From positions 57,862 to 121,861 of the forward strand of contig JABLUY010000097.1 of assembly GCA_013306675.1 (NCBI GenBank): DNA of 64,000 bases, in the 5' to 3' direction. Below the pieces are notes generated by a model, which made no database searches, had not been told where the DNA came from, and saw nothing but the letters and a program-made list of their open reading frames with translations. Positions 1 through 11,500 of the stretch are shown piece by piece. Each line of letters begins with the position of its first letter. Positions within the stretch are counted from its first letter, which is position 1. This DNA comes from Thraustochytrium sp. TN22. Lineage: Eukaryota > Sar > Bigyra > Thraustochytrida > Thraustochytriidae. Both the position numbers and the translations under genes were made by a program.

Positions 1-450
1 CTCACTCGCTCGCACGAACCTGTAGGCTAGTGCAGCTGAGGGCAATGCAAGCCGCAGAACAACTGCAGGGCCGTGCGTGAGGCGTGCGTGAGCTCTGCCA
101 CTGGCAGGGCGCGCCGCGGCGCCGCACGTGGGCGAGCGTGTGGCCGGCGGAGGGCGGCAACCAGCTACAGCCGGGCCCTGCGCTGCACTGCAGGCTGGGA
201 CTCGGAGCGCGCCGCCCTCAGCTCCACGTCTGCAGGTGGGGCGCTGCGTGCGCGGCGCCCGTTCGTTCACCTCGTCGCTCAGGCGCCGCAGGCGTACGTC
301 CCTCCGTGCTGCGAGGAGCGCCAGACGCCTGGCCGGGCGCGCGAGAGCTCCGTGGCGCAAGACGCACGCAGGCACAAGCAGGCGCGGCCGTCGCCACGGA
401 GATCTCGCGCGCCTGTGCCAGGATTCTGATCATGATCGCCTCGGCCCGGG
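1..450. other. GC-rich region upstream of the METTL17-like gene
   Basis: No convincing coding region is visible. Several short overlapping frames occur on both strands, but they are arginine/alanine-rich translations of GC-rich DNA without domain features. The segment presumably holds the 5' flank and promoter of the gene that starts at 451. I see no clear TATA element. Confidence 0.4.
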
Positions 451-2808
451 GTGCGCGCGTGCATAGGCCCTTTTGAGGGTGCATGGGCCCCTTCGCCGAG
501 GCCAGCCGCGCCGGAGCGGTCTCGTTGGCGGCGCAGAGTCCTACTACTTCTCTCGCGGCTCGGTGGGCGGAGGCGCGGAGGACGCGGGCGCGGCATGGAG
601 GCGCGCTGCGGCGGGCCCCTGGCCCGCGCGCTGCGGCGCGGGCGCCAGGGCCGCAGCGGGGCGGACAGCGGGATGCTGATGCGGGTGGCGGAGGGCGAGC
701 GCGCCGGCAGCAGCAGCCCCGCGTGGCGGCGCGAGGCGCGCGCGAGGATGAGCGCGTGGGGGCTGGGCGAGAGCGTCAAGGCGGCCATGGAGCGCATGGC
801 AGCCATGTCGCCCTGGCGCGAGGAGGACGCGCCCGAGACCTTTGGCGACTCGCTGTCGCGCAGGGACCTCAAGCGCCTCGAGAAGCGCAGCCGCGTGCGC
901 GCCGCGCAGGCCGCGGTGCTGCCGGCCAAGATCAAGGACGAGATGTTCGAGGTGCTCAAGGGCCGCAGCCTGCACCAGCTTTCGGCGTACTACGACAAGC
1001 TGCACAAGCGCCGCATGGACCGCCTCTCGCTCATCAAGAACGATTCGCCGGCCAAGCCCATTCTGTACTCGTGGAAGGAGTGCCTGGCGTACCTGGCCTT
1101 CGACCTGGCGCCCAGCTTTGGGCTCGGCAAGCGCGTCATCGAAGACTCGCTCGCGCGCGCTGATCCTGCGCTGCTGCCGGAGGGTGGCGTGCGCTCCATG
1201 CTCGACTTCGGCTCCGGCGTCGGCTCGAGCGTGCTGGCGGCGCGCCGCTCGCAGGGCCTCTCGCTCACGCTCGAGGAGGCCACGCTCATTGACCCGTCGC
1301 GCTCCATGTGGGAGATTGCGCAGCGCCTCATCGAGCCGCCGCCCGACCTCCGCCGTCCCATCCAGGATGTGCTCGCGGAGCTCAAGACCGGCGGCGATGG
1401 CGACGGCGATGGCAACGGCGACGGGGCCGCGAACCCGGCCGCGCCGCGCCGCCCGCCCATGTCGCTGCTTTGGTCGCCCAGCCTGCCCGAGCTCGTGCAG
1501 GGCCTCGACGCCGACGACTACCCGCAGTACGACCTCGTCACCGCCAACTTCGCGCTCTCCGAGCTCCAGTCCGCACCGGCGCGCGCCGTCGCGCTCGCGC
1601 TGCTCTGGCGCCTCGTCAAGCCCGGCGGCGTGCTCATCGTCGCTGAGCGCGCCGACGAAGGCTCGCGCAACGTCGTGCTCGACGCGCGCGAGCTCCTCAT
1701 CGAGCGCATCTCGCTGCAGCGCGGCGCCACGCGCGTGCTCGCCATGAACCCCTTCCGCGGCTCCAGCGTCAACATCATCGCGCCGTGCCTGCACAGCCAG
1801 ACCTGCCCGCTCCTGCGCGACGATGTGCCCGAGGGCCGCTTCGACCGCGGCTGCCACTTCGTGCAGAGCGTCACGCGCAGTGTCACCAAGGCCAGCACGC
1901 GTGGCCAGGGCTTTGGACGCAAGACCTCCAGCTTCGCCTACTCCTATTTTGCGGCCCAGAAGGTCCCGATTGACGAGGACGAGGCCGCCGCCGAGGACTC
2001 CGTGGACGCCTACGAGGATTCAGACGACCAAGACCTGGAGAAGGAGAAGGAGGAGGAGCGTGAGCGTGTCAAGGCGCTCGTGGCGGAAGCGAAGAAGGCC
2101 AAGGCCGAGGCCAAGAAGGCCGAAGCGAAAAAGGCCCAGTCGATCGTGGGCCCCCCTCCCGAGGAGATCGACTGGCAGGACGCCTACCTTTCGCACATAG
2201 ACGACATCGCCACGGAGCCCGCTGCGCCGCCCACCACCTCTTCCGCGGTGACATCGACCTCTTACTCGTCGAGCGCCTCGTCGCCAGACCCCAGCGGACC
2301 TGCTGCAGGGACCCCGCCTGTCTCGGACGCGGCGGGCTTTGTGCTGCCCGCGCGCATCATCCGTCACCCGCTTGTGCGCAAGGGCCATGTCACCATGGAT
2401 CTCTGCGAGGCGGACGGCAACGTCTCGCGCATCACGCTCAGCAAGAGCAAGGTGCGCGACCGTGTCTACCGCGCTGCGCGCAAGGCCGAGTGGGGCGGTC
2501 TCTGGATGGCGCTCGACGATGACGACGCCGACGATGACGACGAGAGTGGCGACTCGCTCGCCGCCGCAAGTGACGCCAACGATGAGGACGACGAGGATGA
2601 GGACGTCAAGAAGAGTTCCATGCGCCGCATGGAGAAGTATGACAACGACGACGACGACGACGTATTCGACCATGATGATGACAGAGCTGCCTCCTTCGAG
2701 CCGCGTGTCAAACGGAATGCCGAGGACGGCGGCGCCCCGGCGCGTTCGAAGCAAAACAAACAGCAGTCGAAAAGCAACAGGCCCAAGCGGGCCTATCAAA
2801 AGAAGTTC

Positions 2809-2864
<56 letters not shown>

Positions 2865-2868
2865 GTAG
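451..2868 (+). CDS. METTL17: METTL17/Rsm22-type mitochondrial small-ribosomal-subunit methyltransferase-like protein
   Basis: The family (Rsm22 in yeast, METTL17 in animals) acts in assembly of the mitochondrial small ribosomal subunit. Visible signatures are an SAM-binding motif MLDFGSGVGSSVLAAR (about residues 250-265), a downstream segment with spaced cysteines (CLHSQTCPLL then RGCHF, about 446-475) that in this family binds a metal or Fe-S cluster, and the C-terminal block RHPLVRKGHVTMDLC followed by YRAARKAEWG (about 638-685). The first ~50 residues are Arg/Ala-rich with few acids, which suits a mitochondrial presequence. Starts at 595 or 673 are also possible. Between the cysteine region and the C-terminal block lies a Lys/Glu/Ala helix. 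After the conserved domain comes a very acidic tail and then a run of about 18 Asn ending in Lys-stop, which is not part of the family core. Family identification is firm; the start is less certain. Confidence 0.85.
2809..2864 (+). repeat. (AAC)n trinucleotide run coding a C-terminal poly-Asn tail
   Basis: About 18 consecutive AAC codons lie directly before the final Lys and stop codon of the METTL17-like gene. It is a pure microsatellite and therefore likely to vary in length between strains. Confidence 0.9.
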
Positions 2869-3653
2869 AAGCCCTGACCAAGCCTCAGAATGGTGCAGGA
2901 GTCACCGACGATTTGTACAAGGTAGTTTTTGACTGATTTTGTCACAGAGACTTGCGTCAGCCCGCAGCCAAGAGATGTCGCGCAGACCCGGTCAGTGCAT
3001 GGCTTGGACTCTCTGTGGCCCCGACGAGGCTCGAGCCTCTCTTGGTTGTAAACCTTCTTCCTGAAGCCAAGTTCGTGCTTCGTAGTACCGTCACCTGTGT
3101 CTGCCCAGCGTCATCCCGCAGCCAGGAAACGCGCAACTCCGATCTGCTCAAGGTCGGTGCAGGGCGTTCCGCTGCCCTGAATTGCCAGTGCAGTTGCACC
3201 GCCACCGCCGCCGCCGCAGCCAAGCCACTGCAGCCGCCGCCGAGCGGCCGAGCCACGCTGCCACGAGGCACCGACGACCGGACGGCCAGCAGTCTCCTTC
3301 TCCCAGTGGCAGTTGCAGGCACGTTGCGCGCGCGTCCGCGTCACGGTGACAGTCCGAGTCAGCCCGCAGTCCGGAGTTGCGCGTGGCTCGGGCAACCGGA
3401 TGTCAGCGCACTGCCTCGCTCGGCCTTGTCATTGGCAGGAGAAAACAAACCAAAGTCACTTCCGATATCGTACATCTACTACCAGGCATTGGCATGCTTC
3501 ATTGCGTCAGCCAACAGCCGGCACATGCGCAGACTTTCAGCCACCGCCACAAATCAGCGCAGAGTCACGGTCTCGCGAAAAAAAATCTTGCCAGCCTGAG
3601 AGCGGCAGAGCCTCGGCCTCGCGAATGGTCGATGGCTGAGTGCCTGGGCGGCT
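2869..3653. other. Intergenic region between two convergent genes
   Basis: This stretch holds the 3' flanks of the METTL17-like gene (+) and NPRL2 (-). Open frames here lack recognisable domains. A short inverted match (CGCGCAACTCCG near 3129 and its complement near 3375) and a CCG/CAG-rich patch near 3200-3245 are the only structure I see. Confidence 0.4.
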
Positions 3654-3746
3654 AAACGCACATCAGTTCGTGTTGATCAGAGCAATGTCCGGACTGGATG
3701 GCGAAACGCACATCAGTTCGTGTTGATCAGAGCAATGTCCGGACTG
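3654..3746. repeat. 50-bp tandem duplication of the NPRL2 3' end
   Basis: Positions 3654-3696 and 3704-3746 are the same 43 bases in direct orientation with a period of 50. The second copy contains the NPRL2 stop codon (3713-3715) and its last codons. The first copy therefore repeats the gene's terminal codons and stop just downstream of the gene. Confidence 0.9.
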
Positions 3747-5119
3747 CGCGCCAGCATGTCGCGCAACGAGTCAGAAGGGCACCAGAGTTCAGCGCAGATT
3801 GCGTCAAAGCTCTGTTGACCCTTGAGCAACGAAGGCGAGGGCGGTCTCGGTCGCTTCTTCGCGGCACCGGTCGAAGCACCGCTCGTGGCGACGCCCCCTT
3901 CCTCGTCCTCGTCCTCGTCGTCGCCGCCGCCGCCGCCGCCATCGTCGTCGTCGTCCTCCTTGTCGTCGTTCTCCTCCTCTTGCTTGGGCTCGCCACGGAG
4001 CGGGTGCGGCGCGTTGGGCGGCTCGTTTGGGTCGCGCACTTCCTCCAGGGCCGAGACCACCTGCGAGGCGACCTCACTGCGGTACGCGTAAAAGGCATCG
4101 CGCTCGTGGCCGTCGAGCCTGCTCCGCGGCACCGCCGGCGCGAGCACCGGGTACGTGTTGACGCGGCGGATGATGCTGTTGAGCACACCAAAGGTGACGA
4201 ACTTGCGCAGGTTGATGTTCACCAGATCCCAGTGGTAGTGCTGGCAAAAGACCTCCAGCGGGAGGCACGGGTGCAGACCGGCATAGGCCTTGAAGACCTG
4301 CGCCAGCGTGGGCGCGTCGCCGCGGTCGTTGGCCACGTACGCCAGGCAGTTGTGCTGCAGCGTGCTATCCTCAACCAGTTCCACGAGCCGAGGTGTGCAC
4401 GTGTAGCAGTTGGAGTACTGGAAGATGTCCACCAGCCGCACGCAACGAAAGTACAGCAGCTGCCGCACGCATCGCCGCACCAGAGCCACGGCCACGTCGC
4501 TCTCCTCCGCGATGAGCTTGACGTGACGCTCGCCGTCCATGTAGCGGATCACCTGCTGGATCGTCAGGTCCCACTCCTTGGTGACAAAGTACGACAGGGC
4601 GCGGATCGGCACCGGGACCTGGTGGTCCAGCACGTCCGTTGGGTCCACCAGCCGCGGCGAGATCTTGAGCGCCAACACGTTGCGCGCGTCCACCGACACG
4701 GTACACTCGCCGTAGCTCGACAGCTCGCTCAGCACCTGCGCGAGCACCTCCTTGACGCGCGGCTCGGTCTCCTCTTTGGACAGGAACTGGGACTCCACCT
4801 CGGCCGCTTTCATCACGTTCGACAGCTTCTTGAGCACCGGCTCGAAGGCGCCCGTCTGCGTGTCCTCGCGGAACACGAAGCCGAACGCAAAGAAGAGCGC
4901 GTTACGCGTGTACACCTTGGAGTCCTCCACGTACAACGGGTTGCTCATCACCTTGAGCTGCGTGATATCATCCGACACCGTCAGCAGCGATCCGCACAGC
5001 TCCTGCTTGGTGATAATGAAGTCGCTCACGCGGTCGAAGAACGCGCCGTCGCTGCTGCTCAGCAGCGCCCGCTCCGCGCCGTCCTCCTCCTGCTGCTCCC
5101 CGCGCCTCTGCTGCTCCTG

Positions 5120-5153
<34 letters not shown>

Positions 5154-5239
5154 GCGGCGCCGGGCCTCTTGGCCACCACCTCGCAGACCACCTTGGGCCC
5201 GACGATGTCGTCGAACTTAGCGAAGAAAACCGACTCCAT
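3713..5239 (-). CDS. NPRL2: NPRL2, GATOR1 complex subunit (nitrogen permease regulator 2-like)
   Basis: NPRL2 with NPRL3 and DEPDC5 forms GATOR1, the GTPase-activating complex that restrains TORC1 when amino acids are scarce. The protein is 508 residues and opens with MESVFFAKFDDIVGPKVVCE, the family's longin-type N-terminus. It continues with the family blocks YTRNALFFAFGFVF, WDLTIQQVIRYMDGERHVK, LLYFRCVRLVDIFQYSNCY and a C-terminal SFDAICAELWCPSDSL. Two low-complexity insertions depart from the animal protein: a Gln run with Glu near residues 31-46, encoded by CAG repeats, and a long acidic and Gly-rich insert before the C-terminal block. The start codon is about 300 bp from the divergent EF-hand gene, so the two probably share a promoter region. 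The terminal codons are duplicated downstream. Confidence 0.93.
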
Positions 5240-5544
5240 CGCGGCGGCGCGTGGCGCCCCTTCGCGCGCCCGCGCCCACGCCCGCGCCCGCGCCCGCGCG
5301 CGCCCGCGCCCGCCGACGATGGAGATCGTGTCAGCCCGGAGGAGGAGTCGCGCTTGGCGGCGGCCCGGAATTCCGGGCGCGCGCGGAGGTCCGGGCGGCG
5401 GAGCGAGCGGCGCCCGGAGATCCGGGCGGTTTGAACTGGCGGCGGAATTCCGGGCATCAACGTCTCTCCGCGAGCGGCGCGAGGTCGAGTCCCAGGAGCG
5501 CGACCAAATCGCGCTCGCGCCGGGCGGCGGCGCTCGCGGCGGCG
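5240..5544. promoter_or_regulatory. Shared divergent promoter region with four CGGA-N2-TCCG palindromes
   Basis: This interval separates NPRL2 (-) from the EF-hand/FN3 gene (+). Four near-identical palindromic sites CGGANNTCCGGG occur at about 5366, 5384, 5415 and 5443. The first extends to a perfect 14-bp palindrome, CCCGGAATTCCGGG (5364-5377). Next to NPRL2 is a run of CGCCCG repeats. The reading frame of the + gene is open back to 5251, but that extension is Ala/Pro/Arg-rich and looks non-coding. Regulatory function is inferred from the position and repetition. Confidence 0.5.
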
Positions 5545-8500
5545 ATGCTCGCGGCGCTCTTCGAGCGGCTGCTGCGCGCCGCAGCGCGCGGCAAACGCGC
5601 GGCCGGCGAGGACGACCTCGAGGCGCTCGCCAGACTCGTGCGCGTGCTGCAGGGCGACGAGGAGGGCAAGGAGCTGGAGGACAGCCCAGCGGCGCGGCGC
5701 AATGGACCGGAGAGGCTCCTGGCTAGCGGGGACCTTGAGGCGCGCCTGCGCTCGGCATGCGGCCAGGACTTCGTGCTGGAGGACGCCGAGGTGGACGCGC
5801 TGCACGCGCTCTTCGGCGCAGGCCGCGGCCAGCTGCGCCTTGATGACCTCGTCCAGAGCCTGCGAGACTTCCATCACACTGCAGCGGTGGAGGCCTTCAC
5901 ACGACGCGTGCGCAGCCTCCTGCACCACGCGCTGCAGCATGACGTCAACGTGCGCATGCACTTCGAGAGGCACGACCCGGCGCGCACAGGTCGCATCCTC
6001 GTGGCAGACTTCTCCGCGGCACTCCGCGGTCTCGGGCTGCGCGCTCGCCCCGAAGACATCCAGGCCGTCGCCAACGAGTTCCTTGACGCAGCGGACCCCT
6101 CGCGCGTCGACTATGCCCACTTCCTGAGAGAGATGCGGGGCACAAGCGAGCCAGTCGCCGGTGCCGACGCCGACACCCACGCCGCGGTGGCTTCTGCATC
6201 GAGCGCGCGGGCAGCCGATGGCGACGTCGTGGCGCGCCTGAGAGCCTTTGCCACCGAATTCTGCGCTCGCAACGAGTACGGCTATCGCGACATGTGGTCG
6301 CAACTCGAGTCGCGCGACGAGAACCTCGACGGCGTCATCGGGCCCGAGCAGCTACTACTCGGCTTTCGAAAGCTTGGGCTCGAGCTCCCAAAGATTGACC
6401 TGCGCCGCCTGCAGCAGCGCTTCGCGCGCAACGGCGATCCGGACCGCATCCTGTACCGAGACCTGCTCGTGCACATTTTGAGCGAGGCGCCCTCGGAGGA
6501 AGACTCGGCCACAGACGTGCACGCAGCGGCCCGGCATACCGGGTCAGAAGCAATACCTGAGAGCGACGGCAAAGCCGTAGGCCTGGCGGACCCGGCCGCC
6601 GCCCTGCATGCGCTGGAGCGGCTCACGCAGGCTGAGCTCGTCGACGTGCTCATCAAGCTCGAGAGCCTCTGCGAGGCGGCCGTGGAGGCATCCCAGGAGC
6701 CCCCCACGAACGCTGCAGCGGTGGAGGACGCGACCTCGCACCACGGCGTGGACCCGCGGGACGTCTTTGAGCAGTTCGACACCTTCCTCACCGGCAGGAT
6801 ACGCTACGATGACTTCCTCAGGTGCATGACCTGGCTCGGCTTCGTGGCGGTTGGAGACGCCGCTGAGGCGCGCGGCCGCAACCTGGTCAGGCGCCTCGCA
6901 AATCACCTCGCCGGCGTGGACGACCAAGATGTCGACTACCGCCACCTATTTGTCCTGCTCGAGGACTACCGGCACTCGCCCGCGCACGCCGAGGCCAAGG
7001 GCCGGCGTGATGTGCACGAGCGGGAGCTGCGCAAGATCGCACTGGCGCTCCAGACGCGCGCCAAGGCCCTGCGCATCAGTGGCATCAGCCTCGCCGAGGG
7101 CTTTTGCGCGCTTGACCCGAATGACACCGGCGTGCTCACGCACCGCCAGGTGCACCAAGCCCTGCGTCAGCTCGGCGTCGACGTCTCCCTCATCTCGCTG
7201 CCTCGCGCGCTCACGCGCTTTGAGGCTGCCTCCGTCAGCAGCACCATTCGCGGCCATACCACTGATGGCCTGCAGCGAAGCTTGAGCAGCAGCAGCCACG
7301 CGAGCGTCGCCAGTGGTGCCAGCACCGGCACCGGCACGGGCACGGGCACGGGCACGGGCATGGGCACCGGTACCGCCGCGGGGGCGGCGGAGGAGGTGCG
7401 CGTGCGTTACCGGGATTTTGTGGACGCGGTGACGGCCATTCTGCACGAGGAAGAGCTCTCGCGCAGCGGCAACTATTGGGATACGTCCAAGGCAGGGGAG
7501 GGAGCGCCTGCAGTGGACGTGCTTCCGCAGCAGCTAGTGACGCGGCACGCGTCCAAGGATATCTTCGACGGCTTCGAGTTCATCAAGCTGTTGCGTCAGT
7601 TCGTGGTGGACGAGGCCGGCGAGCGCCCCTCGCCAACAGACTTTGTGCGCGCGCTGCGGCGATGCTTCGACGACCTCGATGTCGCCGAGGACGGCTCTCT
7701 CCAGCTGCGTGATGTGCTCCACACGGCGCGTCTGTTAGACTTTGTGCTGAGCCCGTACGAGGCGGCGCGCGTCATGGACTTTCCCTTCCTCTTCTTCGAG
7801 CGCACCTCGGTGCCGGGTCGCCGCCCAGCCGCGGTCGAGCCGCGCTCGCCGGAGGACCTGCGCGAGGATCGCGCGCGCCGGCCGCGCGTGCTGGAGCTCA
7901 CCTTTGAGACCTTCGGCCTTCTGGTCGACCCACACTTTCATCGTCGCGAGCAAGCGCAGCAGGCGCTGCAGCACTCGAGTGCGTGGAAGCGCCTCTTCAA
8001 GGATCGCGAGGAGACACACTACGAGCGGGACGACCTCATCGCCGCCTTCCAGGCGCTCTTGGCCGCTCAAGAGGCAGCCGACCCGTCACTCGGCGGCCTC
8101 TGCTTGCTGGACGAGCTCGAGCTGCGCGACGAGCACTGCACGGATGTCGTGGACGAGGAGGACCTTCGTGACGTCTTGCAGCAGGCAGCGGACCTCGCGT
8201 TCTCTGCGCCGGAAATGCGCCGGCTGCTGCGTCGCCTCGGCTTCGCCGCGGCCCGCGAAGACACTCACCAGGACCAGACCGCGCCCGCTTCGGGCCGCCT
8301 GGTCGTGGAGCGCGTGCGCTACCGAGCTCTGGTCGAGGCTGTGCACCCCAAGGAGCTGCACGCCCCCCTCTCCTGGAGCGACGAGACTGTCTTGGAGCAG
8401 CTGCGCTCCGCAGCGGCCGCGTCCGGCGGGACCCTCCTCGACCCGCTTCTGAACGAGCCCGAGCCCACTCGTGCGCGGGTTCTGGGACTGCTCGCGGACG

Positions 8501-11500
8501 CCTTGGTCCGCGCGCGCGAGACAGGGATCATCACACGGGCCGCGCTCCCTGCCTCGAACCAAACCGAGGACGCGCCGCGCTCGCACGAACTGACACGCGC
8601 GGACGATGTCTCGCTGGCGCGGATCGTGCGGCCTTTTCTTCAGGCCGAAGATGCGCGCATGGTCAACCTCGTTGCTCTCGAGCGCAAGCTCTTTCTGGCC
8701 TTGCCCAAGCTCACCGAACGTCGGGTGCGGCAGCTTGTAGACGGTACAGGCGAGGCGTCGCAGAGCCCTTTGGCGCGCTTCGAGGCCTGCGACCGCGACT
8801 TTGCCGGTCTTGTCTCGCGCGCCGCCTTTGTGGACTGTTTCCGCGACCTCATCGACCACATGGGACTGTCCGCGGACGAGGTGGACCGCGTCTGCGAGCG
8901 CTTTCACGCCTTCGACGAGACCGGCGCCGCTTGCGTGGACTACCGCGCGATGATCCGTCACTTCTCCTTAGCGGGTGGTGACGAGGAGCGCCACCTGCAC
9001 GACGATAGCTCGAGCGGGGGCTCTGGCAAGGCGATGCTGCCGCTCGACGAGCTGCTCCGGCTGTCGCGGCGAGCCGGCAGCGTGTGGAAGCACGTGTGGG
9101 CAAGCTCACCCCGCGACAAGGTGCGCGACGCGCGCGACGAGGACGAGGAAACTATCGCCTCCGACAAGCGCCACAGCTTCGCGCTCTGGAAGGTGCGCAA
9201 GGACCTCGTCGAATCGGCCGTGTGCACCATGGAGTCGGCCCCGGAGGAGTTCGCCTGCGTCGATGAGGAGTGGCGCCGCGCCGGCAAGGCATTAGCCGCC
9301 ACGGCGCTCCTCGTCCGCATTCACGGCGCGGGCTCGGCCGCCAAGACGCTGGAGCACGCGTTTTTGAGCTGGTCCAAGAAGGGCCATGTCTTTGAGGACA
9401 GTGTCGGCTTTGACCCCGACGCGCCCAAGGACGATGCGACGAACCGTGCCTTTGTTCGAAAGTGCCACCAGGCGTGGCAGGCGTGCGAGCGTGAGGTGCG
9501 CAAGGATCTTGTCGTGGCGCGCATCGAGCACCAGCAGCTGCAGGAGGCCCTGGCGGAGGCCAGGGAGGACGGCGACGAGACCCACCGAGAGGCCGAGGAG
9601 AGTCGCGCCGCTTTCGCAGGAGTGATCGCGCGGAACAGCCCCCGCGCGCCAAAGGTGTCTCGCTTCACGGCCAAGGGATTTCTACGCCGCCTCGGTCCCG
9701 AGGCGCTGCAGGAGTGGCACGCCGCGCTCTTGCAGACGTTAGAGCGCAAGAAGATTCAGGCCGCAGCCGACGCCGCCAAGGAGCGCGATGCGCGGCACGC
9801 ACACTTTGTGCGCACCAAAAACGAGCTGCAAGTGCGCTTACCTGGCGGGCAGCGGGCCGCCACGGCGGCGAAGCTGGACCCGGAGCTGGAGACCCTCCTC
9901 GCGCGCTCGCAGCAGCGCTTCATTCACGCCACCGGCTTCGTTGACCTGGAGCGCTGCCGCGCGGTGGTCCTGCGGTCCGGGAGCATCTTTTTGCGGAACT
10001 TCGCCGACGCGGACGGCTTCGTGGACAAGGACACCGTGCAAGAGCTCAAGAACGCGCGCGCCGACCTCGGCCTTGGCGGTGACCGTGCAGACGCCCGCCA
10101 GCAGGGCGCAGACCACCACTTCGAGCTCTGGTTTGGGCGCAAGCGCGCCCACGAGCAGGCGGCCCGTCTCCTGGCGGCGATCGAGCGGCCCGCCGTGGCG
10201 GCGGGCGGGCCCGAGGACCGTGACGCGCTTTGGCGCGATGTGGGCCGCGCGCTCAAGGCCGTGGACGCCAAGGGCCTGCTGCCAGCCTTTGCCGCCTGGG
10301 CCGAGGGGTTCGCGACACGCGCCAAGTGTGCTGCACTCTGGGCGCAGCTCCCGCCCAAGACGGACGCGGCCGCCGGCTCGACCGACTGGGAGTGGGTGCA
10401 CCTGCGCAGCGTGCTGTCCAAGCTGCTCAGCAAGAGCCGCGCGAGCCTCGCGGCTGCTTTCCAGGAGGTCATCGCCAGCGGGTCGCCACCCGCCAGCGAG
10501 AACGCGGACCGCCGCCGCGCGTACTTTGCTCGCCAGCTGCGCCAGCTGCCGGTGGACAGCTTCCGCCTCGTCCTGACCAGGGCGGGCCTCCGCCTGCGCC
10601 TGCATGAGGAGAAGCGGCTGGTCAGCTTTTACCCAGGCCTCGACGCCCAGGGCGAGGCGGTGGCCAACACCGTGCACATGAGCCTGCTCCTGCAGTCTGC
10701 CTGTAACCTCCCGCTGCGCGCTGACCTCCCGGATGCCGCCCGCTTCTGGGCCGGGCCCAAGGTCGGCACGCTGGCGCACGGCACCGAGTACGAGCTCTCT
10801 TCCGAGGAGCTCGTGCAGCAGGCCCTGGTCCTGGCCGGCGCGCCGGCTGACATCGCCATGGACTGGCGCGAGCAGCGCGCAGAGCTGCAGCGCGCCCTGG
10901 TCTTCCTCTCGGTGGCCTCAAGGCGGAACCGGGCGCATCGCGCGGCGCACGCCCAGGCCCGGGCTGCCGCCGTGCCTCCCGGGCGCCCCGCACTGCAGCG
11001 CGTGGCCCGCCTCAGCTCCGCGTCCACGCTCACGCTTGAGTACTTTATCCCGGACGGCACCAACCCGAACGTGGACTTCTTCTGCCTGGAGCGTGTCCGC
11101 GATGGCAGCTTCACGACGCTCTGGAAGGACCCGCCTTCCCGCACCGACCCGCCCTCGCCGCCGGAGGGCAGCTACACGATCACCGGGCTCGAGCCCAACA
11201 CGCGATACGAGTTCCGCCTCACGGCCTTTAACGAGCACGGCCCCTCGCGCGCCGTGCGCAAGACCTTCTGGACCGAGCCGCTCTGTCCCGCCGTCCCGCG
11301 AGCCGCGGCCTGCAAGTACGACGGCGCGCTGGCCAGCTGCGTGCTGTCGTGGGCGGGCCGTGCCGACGACGGCAAGCGGGTACCGGCCGACCGCCTCCCG
11401 GTGGCGACCATTTCGCCCATGATCGAGACCAAGGCGAAGACGGCTTCAACACGTGGCGAGGGGGCCACCGCTTCGGGTAAGGGCAACGACGGCGGCGAGG

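Noticed and set aside
2952-3599. 215-codon plus-strand frame between METTL17-like and NPRL2
   Set aside because: No domains; mixed composition and overlapping open frames on the other strand.
3698-5434. 578-codon plus-strand frame
   Set aside because: Antisense shadow of NPRL2, which has clear family homology on the minus strand.
5251-5544. N-terminal extension of the EF-hand/FN3 protein
   Set aside because: The sequence is repeat- and palindrome-rich promoter DNA. The extension is Ala/Pro/Arg-rich and begins 11 bp from the NPRL2 start codon.
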